Source of the DNA: Muribaculaceae bacterium Isolate-002 (NCI)
GTDB lineage: Bacteria > Bacteroidota > Bacteroidia > Bacteroidales > Muribaculaceae
Length of the DNA: 45,865 nt
Assembly (NCBI GenBank): GCA_004102805.1
Contig: SCEG01000024.1
Coordinates: forward strand, 1-45,865
Direction: 5' to 3'
The position numbers were made by a program, and so were the translations under genes. How positions within the stretch are numbered: position 1 is the first letter of the stretch; each line of letters opens with the position of its first letter. The notes below the pieces were generated by a model. That model ran no database searches, was not told where the DNA came from, and worked only from the letters and a program-made list of their open reading frames with translations. Positions 16,138 through 25,744 of this stretch are shown here, piece after piece.

Positions 16138-17631
16138 ATGAGCAATCGTCTTTACATTTTCGATACCACACTCCGTGACGGCGAGCAAGTGCCAGGCTGC
16201 CAGCTTAACACCGTAGAAAAGATTGAAGTCGCCAAAGCGCTTGAAGAGCTTGGCGTCGACGTGATTGAAGCCGGATTTCCGGTCTCAAGCCCCGGAGACT
16301 TCAACTCCGTAGTTGAAATCTCAAAAGCCGTTACGTGGCCCACGATATGCGCTCTGACCAGAGCCGTCGAAAAGGATATAGAAGTCGCGGCAGAGGCTCT
16401 GAAATATGCCAAACACAAACGCATACACACCGGTATCGGCACATCAGACCCTCATATAAAATATAAGTTCAACTCCACCCGTGAAGAGATAATCGAGCGT
16501 GCGGTAAAGGCCGTGGCCTATGCAAAACGTTTTGTCGAGGATGTGCAGTTCTATGCCGAAGACGCCGGACGCACTGACAATGAATATCTCGCCCGCGTCG
16601 TTGAGGCCGTAATCAAGGCCGGAGCCACTGTCATAAATATTCCCGACACCACCGGCTACTGTCTCCCCTCCGAGTTCGGAGAAAAAATAAAATATCTCGT
16701 CGACCATGTCGACGGCATCGACAAAGTCACCATTGCCACACATTGCCACAACGACCTCGGCATGGCCACCGCCAATACAATATCAGGCGTAATCAACGGA
16801 GCGCGTCAGGCCGAAGTAACCATCAACGGCATCGGTGAACGCGCCGGCAACACCTCTCTCGAGGAAATCGCAATGATTTGCTACTCACACAAGGAACTCG
16901 GCATCACCACCAATCTCAACACCACAAAAATCTACAACACCTCGCGCATGGTGTCCTCGCTGATGAACATGCCGGTGCAGCCCAACAAGGCGATTGTCGG
17001 ACGCAATGCATTCGCACACTCTTCGGGCATACATCAGGACGGAGTGCTTAAAAACCGCGAAAGCTACGAAATCATCGACCCCAAAGTGGTGGGCGTAGAC
17101 GAAAATTCCATCGTGCTTACAGCCCGCTCAGGCCGTGCCGCACTCAAACACAGACTTCACGTGCTCGGCATCGAGCTTGACAAAGAGGCTCTCGACAAAG
17201 CTTACGAAGCGTTTCTACGCCTTGCCGACAAAAAGAAAGAAATCAATGATGACGACGTGCTCATGCTTGCCGGACAACACAAGAAAGGACACCGTATCAA
17301 ACTCGACTTCCTGCAGGTTACTTCAGGCGTCGGCATCAAGTCGGTGGCAAGCATCGGCCTTGACATCGCCGGTGAGAAATTCGAGGCATGCGCCTCAGGC
17401 AACGGCCCTGTAGATGCAGCCATCTCTGCAATCAAACGCATCATCAGCCGCCAGATGCTTGTAAAGGAGTTCCTTATTCAGGCAATCAACAAAGGCAGCA
17501 ACGATGTCGGCAAAGTGCACATGACTGTCGAATACGACGGCAACCATTACTACGGTTTCTCAGCCAACACCGACATCGTCAGCGCATCGGCCGAAGCATT
17601 TATCGATGCCATCAACAAATTCGTGCGTTAA
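16138..17631 (+). CDS. leuA: 2-isopropylmalate synthase
   Basis: 497 residues, normal length. First committed step of leucine synthesis: acetyl-CoA plus 2-oxoisovalerate to 2-isopropylmalate. The DRE-TIM barrel signature [12 protein letters not shown] is at 9-20, the metal-binding HCHNDLGMA at about 202-210, and the HQDGVLK segment at about 300. A C-terminal regulatory domain (about 390-497) is complete, so feedback inhibition by leucine is likely. First gene of a leuA-leuC-leuD-leuB operon. Homologous CimA or homocitrate synthases are less likely because the complete isopropylmalate pathway follows. Confidence 0.95.
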   Translation: MSNRLYIFDTTLRDGEQVPGCQLNTVEKIEVAKALEELGVDVIEAGFPVSSPGDFNSVVEISKAVTWPTICALTRAVEKDIEVAAEALKYAKHKRIHTGIGTSDPHIKYKFNSTREEIIERAVKAVAYAKRFVEDVQFYAEDAGRTDNEYLARVVEAVIKAGATVINIPDTTGYCLPSEFGEKIKYLVDHVDGIDKVTIATHCHNDLGMATANTISGVINGARQAEVTINGIGERAGNTSLEEIAMICYSHKELGITTNLNTTKIYNTSRMVSSLMNMPVQPNKAIVGRNAFAHSSGIHQDGVLKNRESYEIIDPKVVGVDENSIVLTARSGRAALKHRLHVLGIELDKEALDKAYEAFLRLADKKKEINDDDVLMLAGQHKKGHRIKLDFLQVTSGVGIKSVASIGLDIAGEKFEACASGNGPVDAAISAIKRIISRQMLVKEFLIQAINKGSNDVGKVHMTVEYDGNHYYGFSANTDIVSASAEAFIDAINKFVR

Positions 17632-17673
17632 CCACTTGCGACCGCAATCCGGTCATGTATAATTCATCATACA

Positions 17674-19071
17674 ATGAATACTTTATTTGACAAAATCTGG
17701 GACAGCCACGTCGTGACAAAAGTCGACAACGGCCCGACCCAGCTCTATATCGACCGACACTATTGCCACGAGGTTACAAGTCCTCAGGCATTCGACGGCC
17801 TGCGCAACCGCGGTTTGAAAGTATTCCGCCCCGAGCGCACTTTCTGTTCTCCCGACCACAACGTGCCCACTCACGATCAGGACAAACCGATTGCAGATGC
17901 CGTGTCACGCCATCAGGTCGAGCAGCTGACAGCCAACGCTGAAGAGTTCGGCCTCACTCTCTTTCCTCTCGGCCATCCGAAAAACGGCATCATTCATGTC
18001 ATCGGCCCGGAAAACGGGTTGACGCTACCTGGCTACACAATAGTGTGCGGCGACAGCCACACCTCGACACATGGAGCTTTCGGTGCCGTAGCTTTCGGCA
18101 TCGGCACCTCTGAAGTGGAAATGGTGCTCGCCTCGCAGTGCATACTTCAGGCAAAGCCAAAGACCATGCGCATAACTGTCGACGGGCAACTCGGCGAGGG
18201 TGTCACGGCAAAAGATATCGCACTCTATATCATAGCGAAAATGACAACAGGCGGAGCCACCGGATATTTTGTGGAATATGCCGGAGAAGCCATCCGCGCG
18301 CTGTCAATGGAAGGCCGCATGACTCTGTGCAACATGTCAATCGAGATGGGAGCACGCGGCGGACTTATTGCCCCCGACGAAGTGACATTTGAATACTGCA
18401 AAAGTCGCCCCTACGCCCCGCAAGGCGAAGAGTGGGACAAAGCCGTGGCTTACTGGCGCACTCTCCCCTCAGGCGATGATGCCGTCTTTGACAAGGAAGT
18501 GAGATTTGACGCAGCCGACATAAAGCCGCGTGTCACTTACGGCACAAACCCCGGCATGGGCATAGCAATCGACGAAGCGGTTCCGGCATGTGCCGATGGC
18601 GTCGACGAGCAGGAAAAAGTCTCTTTTGAGAAATCTCTCGCCTACATGGGCTTCACATCAGGCAATTCAATCGAAGGCACAAAAGTCGACTACGTATTTC
18701 TCGGAAGCTGCACCAACGGTCGTCTCGATGACTTCCGACAGTTCGCATCCATAGTGAAAGGACGTAAAAAGCACCCCGAAGTCACCGCTTGGCTCGTGCC
18801 CGGCTCATGGGAAGTGCTCAATCAGATAAAGGAAGAAGGTCTCGACCGGATAATCACTGACGCCGGATTTGAGATACGTCAGCCCGGATGCTCTGCATGC
18901 CTTGCCATGAATGATGACAAAGTGCCTGCCGGATGTCTCGCCGTTTCCACTTCCAACCGCAACTTCGAGGGACGTCAGGGGCCCGGTGCACGTACAGTGC
19001 TCGCAAGTCCGCTCACAGCAGCCGCAGCCGCCGTGACTGGCGTTATTACCAACCCGTTAAATCTCCTCTGA
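17674..19071 (+). CDS. leuC: 3-isopropylmalate dehydratase, large subunit
   Basis: 465 residues, normal length. Aconitase family; isomerises 2-isopropylmalate to 3-isopropylmalate with LeuD. The three [4Fe-4S] ligands are C346 (GSCTNGR), C406 and C409 ([10 protein letters not shown]). Other signatures: [13 protein letters not shown] near 126-138 and the C-terminal [12 protein letters not shown]. It starts 42 bases after leuA and its TGA overlaps the leuD start as TGATG. Confidence 0.96.
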   Translation: MNTLFDKIWDSHVVTKVDNGPTQLYIDRHYCHEVTSPQAFDGLRNRGLKVFRPERTFCSPDHNVPTHDQDKPIADAVSRHQVEQLTANAEEFGLTLFPLGHPKNGIIHVIGPENGLTLPGYTIVCGDSHTSTHGAFGAVAFGIGTSEVEMVLASQCILQAKPKTMRITVDGQLGEGVTAKDIALYIIAKMTTGGATGYFVEYAGEAIRALSMEGRMTLCNMSIEMGARGGLIAPDEVTFEYCKSRPYAPQGEEWDKAVAYWRTLPSGDDAVFDKEVRFDAADIKPRVTYGTNPGMGIAIDEAVPACADGVDEQEKVSFEKSLAYMGFTSGNSIEGTKVDYVFLGSCTNGRLDDFRQFASIVKGRKKHPEVTAWLVPGSWEVLNQIKEEGLDRIITDAGFEIRQPGCSACLAMNDDKVPAGCLAVSTSNRNFEGRQGPGARTVLASPLTAAAAAVTGVITNPLNLL

Positions 19072-19655
19072 TGAAACAGAAATTCAACAACGTCACATCG
19101 ACATGCGTGCCTCTGCCTATTGAAAATATCGATACAGACCAGATTATTCCGGCACGCTTCCTTAAAGCGACTTCCCGCGAAGGTTTCGGTGAAAATCTTT
19201 TCCGCGACTGGAGGTTTGACGACAAAGGCAACCCCATCGCATCATTTCCGTTAAACAATCCGCGCTACAGCGGACAGATATTGGTCGCCGGCAAAAACTT
19301 CGGCTGCGGCTCTTCACGCGAACACGCTGCCTGGGCTATAGCTGATTATGGATTTCGTGTGGTCGTGTCGACATTCTTTGCCGACATTCACAAAAACAAC
19401 GAGCTCAACAACTTTGTGCTCCCTGTCGTGGTGACCGAACCGTTTCTTACCTCGCTGTTTGAGACGATAGAAAACAATCCTGCCACACAGATATCTGTCG
19501 ACCTGCCGTCGCAGACAATCACCAACCTTGCCACTGGCGTCTCCGAGCATTTCGATATCAATCCCTACAAAAAGCACTGTCTGCTCAACGGACTCGACGA
19601 CATCGACTACCTGCTCAGCAACCGTGATAAAATTTTGGAATACGAAAACAAATAA
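19071..19655 (+). CDS. leuD: 3-isopropylmalate dehydratase, small subunit
   Basis: 194 residues from ATG 19071, which overlaps the leuC stop; an in-frame extension further upstream would overlap leuC by 138 bases and is rejected. The start matches the family ([15 protein letters not shown], then [13 protein letters not shown]). The swivelling-domain loop [13 protein letters not shown] is at about 81-93. It forms the heterodimer with LeuC. Confidence 0.96.
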   Translation: MKQKFNNVTSTCVPLPIENIDTDQIIPARFLKATSREGFGENLFRDWRFDDKGNPIASFPLNNPRYSGQILVAGKNFGCGSSREHAAWAIADYGFRVVVSTFFADIHKNNELNNFVLPVVVTEPFLTSLFETIENNPATQISVDLPSQTITNLATGVSEHFDINPYKKHCLLNGLDDIDYLLSNRDKILEYENK

Positions 19656-19668
19656 CAGACTACCCGAT

Positions 19669-20730
19669 ATGGATTTTAAAATAGCAGTATTGCCCGGCGA
19701 CGGCATCGGGCCTGAAATATCAAAAGTAGGTGTTGACGTAATGACAGCCGTATGCGAGAAAATGGGACACAAAGTGACCTATACATACGCTCCTGTAGGC
19801 GCAGCGGCCATCGATGAATTCGGTGACCCGTTCCCCGAATCGACATTCCGTGCATGCATGGACGCCGATGCAGTGCTGTTCTCTGCAATCGGCGACCCCA
19901 AATATGACAACGACCCTACCGCGAAAGTACGCCCCGAGCAAGGCCTTCTCGCCATGCGCAAGAAGCTCGGACTGTTTGCCAACATACGTCCCGTGCAGAT
20001 TTTCCCGGCTCTTATCCACAAATCGCCCCTCAAGGCTGAAATAATAAAGGATGCCGACTTCATCTGCATCCGCGAACTTACGGGCGGCATGTACTTCGGC
20101 GAAAAATATCAGGATGACAACCGCGCGTTCGACACCAACGCCTACACCCGCGAGGAAATAGAGCGCATACTCCGTATGGCATTCGAATATGCACGCCGCC
20201 GTCGCAACCACCTCACCGTGGTTGACAAAGCCAACGTTTTGGCCTCAAGCCGCCTCTGGCGCAAGATCGCAAAAGAGATGGAACCGCAATATCTTGATGT
20301 CACGACCGACTATATGTTCGTAGACAACGCGGCCATGAAGATGATTACCGAGCCTGCATTTTTCGATGTAATGGTGACTGAAAACACCTTCGGCGACATA
20401 CTCACCGACGAGGGCAGTGTCATCTCAGGTTCGATGGGACTCCTTCCCTCCGCATCGACCGGCGAACACACTCCCGTGTTCGAACCGATCCACGGCTCAT
20501 GGCCTCAGGCCAAGGGTCTGAACATAGCCAACCCTATGGCTCAGGTGCTCTCCGTCGCAATGCTCTTTGAATACTTCAACCTCAAGGAAGAAGGCGCCCT
20601 CATCCGCAAAGCCGTCGACGATGCCCTGGCCGCATATATCCGCACGCCGGAAATACAGGTTGAAGGCCACACCGCTTACGGCACCAAGGAAATAGGTCAA
20701 TGGCTCGTCAACCACATCAACGAGATGTAA
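19669..20730 (+). CDS. leuB: 3-isopropylmalate dehydrogenase
   Basis: 353 residues from ATG 19669 ([17 protein letters not shown]). An upstream in-frame extension into leuD is rejected. NAD-dependent oxidative decarboxylation of 3-isopropylmalate. Seen: GDGIGPE at 10-16, [11 protein letters not shown] near 138 with the substrate arginine, the catalytic lysine in VDKANVL near 186, the metal aspartates in [11 protein letters not shown], and the cofactor loop [10 protein letters not shown] followed by EPIHGSWP. Last enzyme of the leu set here; the final transaminase is not in the window. Confidence 0.96.
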   Translation: MDFKIAVLPGDGIGPEISKVGVDVMTAVCEKMGHKVTYTYAPVGAAAIDEFGDPFPESTFRACMDADAVLFSAIGDPKYDNDPTAKVRPEQGLLAMRKKLGLFANIRPVQIFPALIHKSPLKAEIIKDADFICIRELTGGMYFGEKYQDDNRAFDTNAYTREEIERILRMAFEYARRRRNHLTVVDKANVLASSRLWRKIAKEMEPQYLDVTTDYMFVDNAAMKMITEPAFFDVMVTENTFGDILTDEGSVISGSMGLLPSASTGEHTPVFEPIHGSWPQAKGLNIANPMAQVLSVAMLFEYFNLKEEGALIRKAVDDALAAYIRTPEIQVEGHTAYGTKEIGQWLVNHINEM

Positions 20731-20736
20731 CGCCTC

Positions 20737-21369
20737 ATGCAGACTCGTCGGTACCGCGATATAACCGTTATGCTTCGCGTTATGGCGCTGCTAATCCTTT
20801 CGATATCAGGATATGACGACGCCATAGCACAAAGCAATATGACTGATGACGGCTACCGTCACTGGGAATCCGGAATTATTGCCGAGCTCGACAATGACGG
20901 ATACAGCTGGCAGTTGCATGCGGCTTATTTCCCGGTGCAATATGTAGGCGTGAAAATCGGACTTGGCATGGCGGGAGAAATCAAGCCGCTGGAATATTGG
21001 GATGACGAGGACTATGCTTATACCACGTATGACGACAATTACACCGCCCGGTTCAAATTCAATCCTGCTTTAGTGCTACGCACACCACGCCTTGTCAATT
21101 GGAAAAGCCAGGATGCCGGATTTTATATTTTTGCCGAACCCGGCATGATACTGTCGCCCGGAGCAAGCGGAAGCCGTAATGCCCGCTACTGCTGCTGGGA
21201 CATGAAAGCCGGCATAAACATGCAGCTTGACCGCTTCATTCTGACAATAGGATATGGCATCTCCGACTTCGCGCTTTACTCCGGATATCCCGACAACATG
21301 CATGGCCTTCCCGACAACGACAGCTATCTCACCCATACGGTTTTTGCAGGCACCGCATTCAAATTCTGA
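20737..21369 (+). CDS. Putative outer-membrane beta-barrel protein downstream of leuB
   Basis: 210 residues from 20737, six bases after leuB, so it is very likely co-transcribed. An alternative ATG at 20770 (MLRVMALLILSISG) would give a tighter signal peptide ending near DDAIAQ. The mature part is rich in aromatic, alternating strands (WQLHAAYFPVQYVGVKIGLG, FYIFAEPGMILSP, FILTIGYGISDFALY) and ends in GTAFKF with a terminal Phe. No family recognised. It has no evident role in leucine synthesis; co-transcription may be incidental. The strong terminator follows 13 bases after its stop. Confidence 0.7.
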   Translation: MQTRRYRDITVMLRVMALLILSISGYDDAIAQSNMTDDGYRHWESGIIAELDNDGYSWQLHAAYFPVQYVGVKIGLGMAGEIKPLEYWDDEDYAYTTYDDNYTARFKFNPALVLRTPRLVNWKSQDAGFYIFAEPGMILSPGASGSRNARYCCWDMKAGINMQLDRFILTIGYGISDFALYSGYPDNMHGLPDNDSYLTHTVFAGTAFKF

Positions 21370-21382
21370 CAGATATCTCACT

Positions 21383-21435
21383 AAATAACATCAAGACCCG
21401 CTTCGGATGCTCCAAAGCGGGTCTTGATGTTATTT
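21383..21435. terminator. Bidirectional terminator with perfect 21-bp stem
   Basis: AAATAACATCAAGACCCGCT.. from 21383 to 21403 pairs without mismatch with 21415-21435 around an 11-base loop. T runs flank it on either strand. It lies between converging genes (leu operon end and the phosphorylase), so it serves both. The stem is unusually long. Confidence 0.92.
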
Positions 21436-21447
21436 ATGTTACCTGAT

Positions 21448-22323
21448 TCAGATGCGGTCGAGCACGGTGCCGATAAGGTCGTGGATGCCGTTTTTATAGT
21501 TGGGATTTGAATCGTTGTTCATACGGTTGGCGATGATAGAGCATACGGTCATGGCCTTGTGTCCCATCAGTTTGCCAAGACCCTGCAACGGAGCGCTTTC
21601 CATCTCGTAATTGGTGACTTTTCGGCCTTTGAAGCGGAATTCTTCAATCGAGCGGTTGAGTGTCGGATTGGCAAGTGCAAGACGTAATTCGCGTCCCTGC
21701 GGACCATAAAATCCGACCGCCGATATTGTATTTCCTCTCACCATATCATCTTTGCCGATACGCTCCACGAGTTCCGGATCAGCGTCTACCACATACGGTT
21801 TCGCCCAAAGCGGGTTCCAGTCGGTATGCTCACAAAATGCCTTTTCAAACTCCAGGTCGGCGACTTCGTTGCGGCCGGCATAATAATTGAGAACACCGTC
21901 AAATCCTATCGACTTCTCCGCAATGACAGGTGTGCCGAGCACAAGTTCGGGCTGCAAAGCCCCGGAGGTGCCGATTCTCACCATCGTAAGCTGACGGTGG
22001 TTGTCTTTGACTTCACGTGTGGCGAAATCGATATTCGCAAGCGCGTCAAGCTCGTTGATGACGATATCGATATTGTCGGGTCCGATGCCGTGGCTGATAC
22101 ACATTATCGGCTTGCCTGCATACGTACCGCCGATTGTGCGGAACTCACGCGACTGCACCTCAAATGTGCGGGTATCAAAAAAAGATGCCACCATTTCAAC
22201 TCGACCCGGGTCTCCTACGAGAATTATTCTGTCGGTCAACTGCTCGGGCAGCAGATGGATATGAAACACTGTCCCGTCGGGATTGATTATAAGTTCGGAA
22301 GGGGGAATGATCTTTTTGGTCAT
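21448..22323 (-). CDS. Nucleoside phosphorylase (uridine phosphorylase-like)
   Basis: 291 residues. PNP/UDP family fold: VGDPGRV near 37-43 (phosphate site), ISHGIGPDNIDIVINEL near 76, RIGTSGALQ near 116 and the nucleoside-binding NYEMESAPLQGL near 238. The Glu and Met of YEMES match the family's ribose-contacting residues. It splits a nucleoside with phosphate to ribose-1-phosphate and a base, in salvage. Bacteroidales members are usually annotated as uridine phosphorylase; base specificity cannot be settled by reading. Single gene, with a near-consensus -7 (CATATTTG on the minus strand, 22356-22363). Confidence 0.85.
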   Translation of the reverse strand: MTKKIIPPSELIINPDGTVFHIHLLPEQLTDRIILVGDPGRVEMVASFFDTRTFEVQSREFRTIGGTYAGKPIMCISHGIGPDNIDIVINELDALANIDFATREVKDNHRQLTMVRIGTSGALQPELVLGTPVIAEKSIGFDGVLNYYAGRNEVADLEFEKAFCEHTDWNPLWAKPYVVDADPELVERIGKDDMVRGNTISAVGFYGPQGRELRLALANPTLNRSIEEFRFKGRKVTNYEMESAPLQGLGKLMGHKAMTVCSIIANRMNNDSNPNYKNGIHDLIGTVLDRI

Positions 22324-22397
22324 ATCGGTATAGATTTAAAAAATTATTATATAAACAAATATGTCAGTTATATAGTTTTTTCGGGGATAATATCACA

Positions 22398-23531
22398 TCA
22401 CGAAAGCCGGTAGGAGCCGCCGGGAAAATTCACCACCACACCCTTGAATTCGAGATTTACCATCAATGGCATAAGGCGCGGCATCGTTATTCCGGTATCT
22501 ACGGAAATATTGTTCAGGCGGGCATCGCCATGTGTCCTGAGATATTCCACAATCAGGCTTTCATCAGCATTAAGTTCGGGAAAGAGACTTTTTTGTGTCC
22601 CGTCGACTGCCTGCCGCTCCCAGCCCATGGCATCTATCACATCGTCGGCATTCGTCACCAGCCGTGCCACATCACGCGCAATCAGCGAATTGCAGCCCTG
22701 ACTGTAGAGGTCAGACGTGCGTCCCGGCAGAGCGAACACATCGCGTGAATACTCCGAAGCGATACGTGCCGTTGTCAGAGCGCCCCCTTTCGATGCCGAC
22801 TCAACCACGATGACACATTCGGCAATTCCGGCCACAATGCGGTTGCGTGCCAGGAAATTTCCTTTGTGTATTGCCGCGTCGTGTGTATATTCGGACAGTA
22901 GCATGCCTCCCGATTTTACCATCTTGACAGCATCATTGCGGTGACTCGACGGATATATCGTGTTCAGGCCATGAGCCACGACTCCAATCGTAGGCAGTCC
23001 GGCAGTCATGGCCGCTCTGTGGGCCGCGATGTCTATTCCGTATGCCAGGCCGCTCACTACCACCACATTCCCGACTTTGTCTGCAAGCTCTTCGACAAGC
23101 CGGTTGACAAACCCGATGCCGTAGGCGGTGGCATGACGGGTGCCGACAATGCTCACGATATGCCGATTGTTGAAATCGCACTCGCCTATGCCGTAAAGCA
23201 TCATGGGAGCATCGCAGCATTGCCTGAGCAGATGCGGATAATCGTCATCAGTGAAATAATATTCCCGAATACTGTGCGTATCATTGTATATCGCCTCGTT
23301 TTCAGCCGCCGACAACAGTTTGTCGCGGTATTCCCTGTCAAACAATGGCGACTTTGTCTCCATGATTATCTGCAACTGCCGCTCAGGCGCATTGAAGAAA
23401 TCACACTCACTGTGCACCCGCTGCAATATGACGGAGCCTGTCACCGGATTTACCCCGCGCAACATCGAGAACGCCAGCCGACATAATCGCTTCTCCCTGT
23501 CGGCACTTCGGTATGACAGCGTAATGCTCAT
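22398..23531 (-). CDS. dprA: DNA processing protein DprA
   Basis: 377 residues, normal length. Rossmann-like core with SIVGTRHATAYGIGF at about 128-142, VVVSGLAYGIDIAAHRAA at about 157-174, LPTIGVVAHGLNTIYP, and VIVVESASKGGALTTA, then FALPGR and QGCNSLIA; a C-terminal winged helix (VEYLRTHGDARLNNISVDTG) follows. DprA loads RecA on incoming single-stranded DNA in natural transformation. It lies 15 bases after the thioesterase gene and is likely co-transcribed from the palindromic leader. Confidence 0.93.
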   Translation of the reverse strand: MSITLSYRSADREKRLCRLAFSMLRGVNPVTGSVILQRVHSECDFFNAPERQLQIIMETKSPLFDREYRDKLLSAAENEAIYNDTHSIREYYFTDDDYPHLLRQCCDAPMMLYGIGECDFNNRHIVSIVGTRHATAYGIGFVNRLVEELADKVGNVVVVSGLAYGIDIAAHRAAMTAGLPTIGVVAHGLNTIYPSSHRNDAVKMVKSGGMLLSEYTHDAAIHKGNFLARNRIVAGIAECVIVVESASKGGALTTARIASEYSRDVFALPGRTSDLYSQGCNSLIARDVARLVTNADDVIDAMGWERQAVDGTQKSLFPELNADESLIVEYLRTHGDARLNNISVDTGITMPRLMPLMVNLEFKGVVVNFPGGSYRLS

Positions 23532-23546
23532 ATATATAATCTAAAA

Positions 23547-23951
23547 TTACAGATATTTCTCAAACACTTTTGCCAGAAGCTCGCCACGGCTCAGGCGCCC
23601 GTTTTCTATTGCAACAACGGAAACGACAGCCTTCACCACAGCCTCGCCGCGCTGATTATAGATATCCTGCCGGAATATAAACCGCGGGCCTTTACGCGAC
23701 AGATTCAGACAACTTGTCATCCTGTCACCTGACACAAGCGATGTGATATAGTCGATTTCAACTCTGTTCAGCACCGGCATTATTCCCTGCCGGCGCATAT
23801 CATCAAACGACATGCCTGTAGTCTTGCAGAACTCATGGCGTGTCAACTCGAGATAATGCAGGTAATTGGCATTGTTCACGATACCTTCCGAGTCAAGTTC
23901 GTAATCCCTGACATCAATATCCAGACTATATATATAATCTTCTTTTTTCAT
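23547..23951 (-). CDS. Acyl-CoA thioesterase, hotdog fold (YbgC-like)
   Basis: 134 residues. The 4HBT signature YELDSEGIVNNANYLHYLEL is at about 17-36, followed by the hydrophobic beta strands of a single hotdog domain. Members hydrolyse acyl-CoA. It is first in a two-gene unit with dprA. The ATG (minus strand, 23951-23949) is formed with the last two bases of the palindromic element described below, so its whole untranslated leader appears to be that element. Confidence 0.85.
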   Translation of the reverse strand: MKKEDYIYSLDIDVRDYELDSEGIVNNANYLHYLELTRHEFCKTTGMSFDDMRRQGIMPVLNRVEIDYITSLVSGDRMTSCLNLSRKGPRFIFRQDIYNQRGEAVVKAVVSVVAIENGRLSRGELLAKVFEKYL

Positions 23952-24134
23952 AAGTAAGTCGTAAAAATTATTTTATATTAAGGGAGTGATATTTCGAGCG
24001 ATTTTTGCTCGAAGATGAAGGAGCGCAGTAGTCTACACGACTGAATATGAGCGAAAAAGCGCCGGAAAAGCACCGCTGATTATATAAAGTTTTTAAATCC
24101 ATAATATACGTAATAATTTTTATGACTTACTTAT
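23950..24134. repeat. 185-bp palindromic leader element, copy 1
   Basis: Terminal inverted repeats: ATAAGTAAGTCGTAAAAATT at the left (from 23950) and, on the other strand from 24134, ATAAGTAAGTCATAAAAATT. Inside are a TCGAGC..GCTCGA hairpin (about 23993-24011) and a core with GATGAA, GTAGTCTAC, GACTGA and GCGAAAAAG that is shared with the copy at 38039. For the minus-strand thioesterase gene it fills the leader from near the transcription start to the start codon. It could be a MITE-like repeat or a structured regulatory leader. Confidence 0.7.
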
Positions 24135-24149
24135 TATCCATATTAAAAC

Positions 24150-24157
24150 CAAATTTA
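24150..24157 (-). promoter_or_regulatory. -7 element of the thioesterase-dprA unit
   Basis: On the minus strand TAAATTTG fits TAnnTTTG. Transcription would begin at about 24143, about nine bases before the palindromic element starts. Confidence 0.55.
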
Positions 24158-24192
24158 GCACAAAAATTTATCAGTACAAAAAAAATTGCGAT

Positions 24193-24200
24193 TATCTTTG
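24193..24200 (+). promoter_or_regulatory. -7 element of the Ntn hydrolase gene
   Basis: TATCTTTG fits TAnnTTTG and predicts a leader of about 46 bases before ATG 24252. It is divergent from the minus-strand promoter 40 bases to the left. It also argues against a start upstream of 24252. Confidence 0.65.
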
Positions 24201-24251
24201 CAGCGCCAACTGTGGCGGCAATGTCGCCCGGCATCATATCATAAATTAATC

Positions 24252-25298
24252 ATGAGATATATTACAGCATTTTTGCTTGCGGCATTATCCATATCCTACT
24301 CTGTGGCATGCACATCTGCCATTATATCCGGCCGCCTGACACACGATGGCAGGCCGATACTGTGGAAAAACCGCGACACGTCACACCTTGTCAACTACGT
24401 GGCCCGAAAGCAGGCCACCGACAGCACATATTCCTACGTCGCGCTCTACAACAGCGATGACACGGATGCCTGTGAGGCTTGGATCGGCTACAACGAAGCC
24501 GGGTTCGCAATCATGAACACCGCATCCTATAACCTGCGCCACCCCGCCGACGACTGGAAAGACCGCGAAGGATTCATCATGTCGGAAGCTCTTGCCCGCT
24601 GCGCAACGACCGACGACTTCCGCGCCCTCCTGCAGACCATGCCGAAGCCTCTCGGAGTCGAGGCTAATTTCGGAGTCATAGACGCTCACGGCAACGGCGG
24701 ATATTTCGAAACCGACGATTTCGACTTTACATTCTTTCCCCTCGACAAAGACAATCCGATTGTCATACGCACCAACTACTCCGTGAGCGGAGGCGAAGGC
24801 GGACTCGGCCAGGTGCGCTACGACAACGCCTGCGCTCTTCTTGCACCATATATAGACAAAGCCGACATCTCGCCGGAAATACTCACCGACAATCTTTCAC
24901 GCTCATTTTATTTCTCGCCTGACTGCAGCGACAAATCATCCGTAGAAACAGTGGTCGACAAAGACTTTATCCCGCGACATTCAACCTCTGCAAGTATCGC
25001 AATAGAAGGCGTAAACTCACCTGACAGCACATCGTCAATGGTGATGTGGACTCTGATGGGATATCCCCCATGCGGTGTGACCGAACCTGTCACTATCGAC
25101 TCCATCCCTGACAATCTTCTTCCCGACGCCATCGGAGGCTGCAAGGCCTCACGCGAAGCCAATGCACTGAAAAAACGCGTGTTTTACCGCAAAAACGGAG
25201 ACAGATATATCAGAATGCCTCAGTTGAAACGCATTTCAGAAGAGAACAAGCGCAAGAGCATGGCCAATTACCGTCAGTTCCGCAATAATAAAAAATAA
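24252..25298 (+). CDS. Secreted Ntn-type C45/choloylglycine-hydrolase-like amidase
   Basis: 348 residues from ATG 24252 (MRYITAFLLAALSISYSVAC); an upstream in-frame ATG at 24186 precedes the promoter element and is rejected. The signal peptide ends right before Cys20, and CTSAIISGRLTHDGRPILWK shows the N-terminal nucleophile cysteine followed by the R..D.G..ILWKNRD pattern of penicillin V acylase, bile salt hydrolase and acyltransferase relatives. NEAGFAIMNTASYN (about 80) is the conserved oxyanion/Asn region. Removal of the signal peptide would expose the catalytic cysteine, which could also be lipid-modified, since SVAC is lipobox-like; both cannot hold at once. It likely cleaves an amide; substrate unknown. 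Confidence 0.8.
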   Translation: MRYITAFLLAALSISYSVACTSAIISGRLTHDGRPILWKNRDTSHLVNYVARKQATDSTYSYVALYNSDDTDACEAWIGYNEAGFAIMNTASYNLRHPADDWKDREGFIMSEALARCATTDDFRALLQTMPKPLGVEANFGVIDAHGNGGYFETDDFDFTFFPLDKDNPIVIRTNYSVSGGEGGLGQVRYDNACALLAPYIDKADISPEILTDNLSRSFYFSPDCSDKSSVETVVDKDFIPRHSTSASIAIEGVNSPDSTSSMVMWTLMGYPPCGVTEPVTIDSIPDNLLPDAIGGCKASREANALKKRVFYRKNGDRYIRMPQLKRISEENKRKSMANYRQFRNNKK

Positions 25299-25306
25299 CA
25301 ACAGCA

Positions 25307-25705
25307 ATGATTTCATCGATAATATCCACTGCAATCTCTCCCGCCATTCTGACAATAATACTCCTTGTCATATCCAATGTATTCATGACATTCGCCTGGT
25401 ACGGGCACCTCAAACTCGGACAGGCAGGCATCTCGACCAACTGGCCGCTGATACTGGTCATCCTCTTCTCCTGGGGCATAGCCCTACTCGAATACATGTG
25501 TCAAGTTCCGGCCAACCGCATAGGCTTCGAAGGCAATGGCGGCCCATATTCGCTCATGCAACTTAAAGTCATGCAGGAGGTAATCACACTCGTTGTGTTT
25601 GTGATATTCTGCTCATTCGCATTCCAGGGGTTTGAAATACGCTGGAACCACTACCTGGCATTCCTGTTGCTTATAGGCGCAGTCTATTTGGTGTTTATGA
25701 AATAA
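25307..25705 (+). CDS. DMT-type small membrane protein (DUF486)
   Basis: 132 residues with four predicted membrane helices: about 10-32, 45-63, 85-107 and 112-131. Conserved features of DUF486 are visible: FMTFAWYGHLK near 27, SWGIALLEYMCQVPANRIG near 55-73, and YSLMQLKVMQEVITL. It belongs to the drug/metabolite transporter-like superfamily; substrate unknown. It starts eight bases after the upstream amidase gene, so they are co-transcribed. Confidence 0.85.
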   Translation: MISSIISTAISPAILTIILLVISNVFMTFAWYGHLKLGQAGISTNWPLILVILFSWGIALLEYMCQVPANRIGFEGNGGPYSLMQLKVMQEVITLVVFVIFCSFAFQGFEIRWNHYLAFLLLIGAVYLVFMK

Positions 25706-25718
25706 TTGAGTATTTTTG
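25687..25718 (+). promoter_or_regulatory. Promoter of the M3 peptidase gene
   Basis: TTTG at 25687-25690 and TATTTTTG at 25711-25718 with a 20-base spacer. The -33 lies inside the end of the preceding gene. Predicted leader about 20 bases. Confidence 0.75.
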
Positions 25719-25744
25719 CACCTGATTTTTGAAACACCATTAGA

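Noticed and set aside
18933..19070. Extended start for leuD
   Set aside because: It would overlap leuC by 138 bases; family alignment and the TGATG overlap place the start at 19071.
19528..19668. Extended start for leuB
   Set aside because: The extension overlaps the end of leuD and shows no LeuB similarity; [12 protein letters not shown] at 19669 is the family start.
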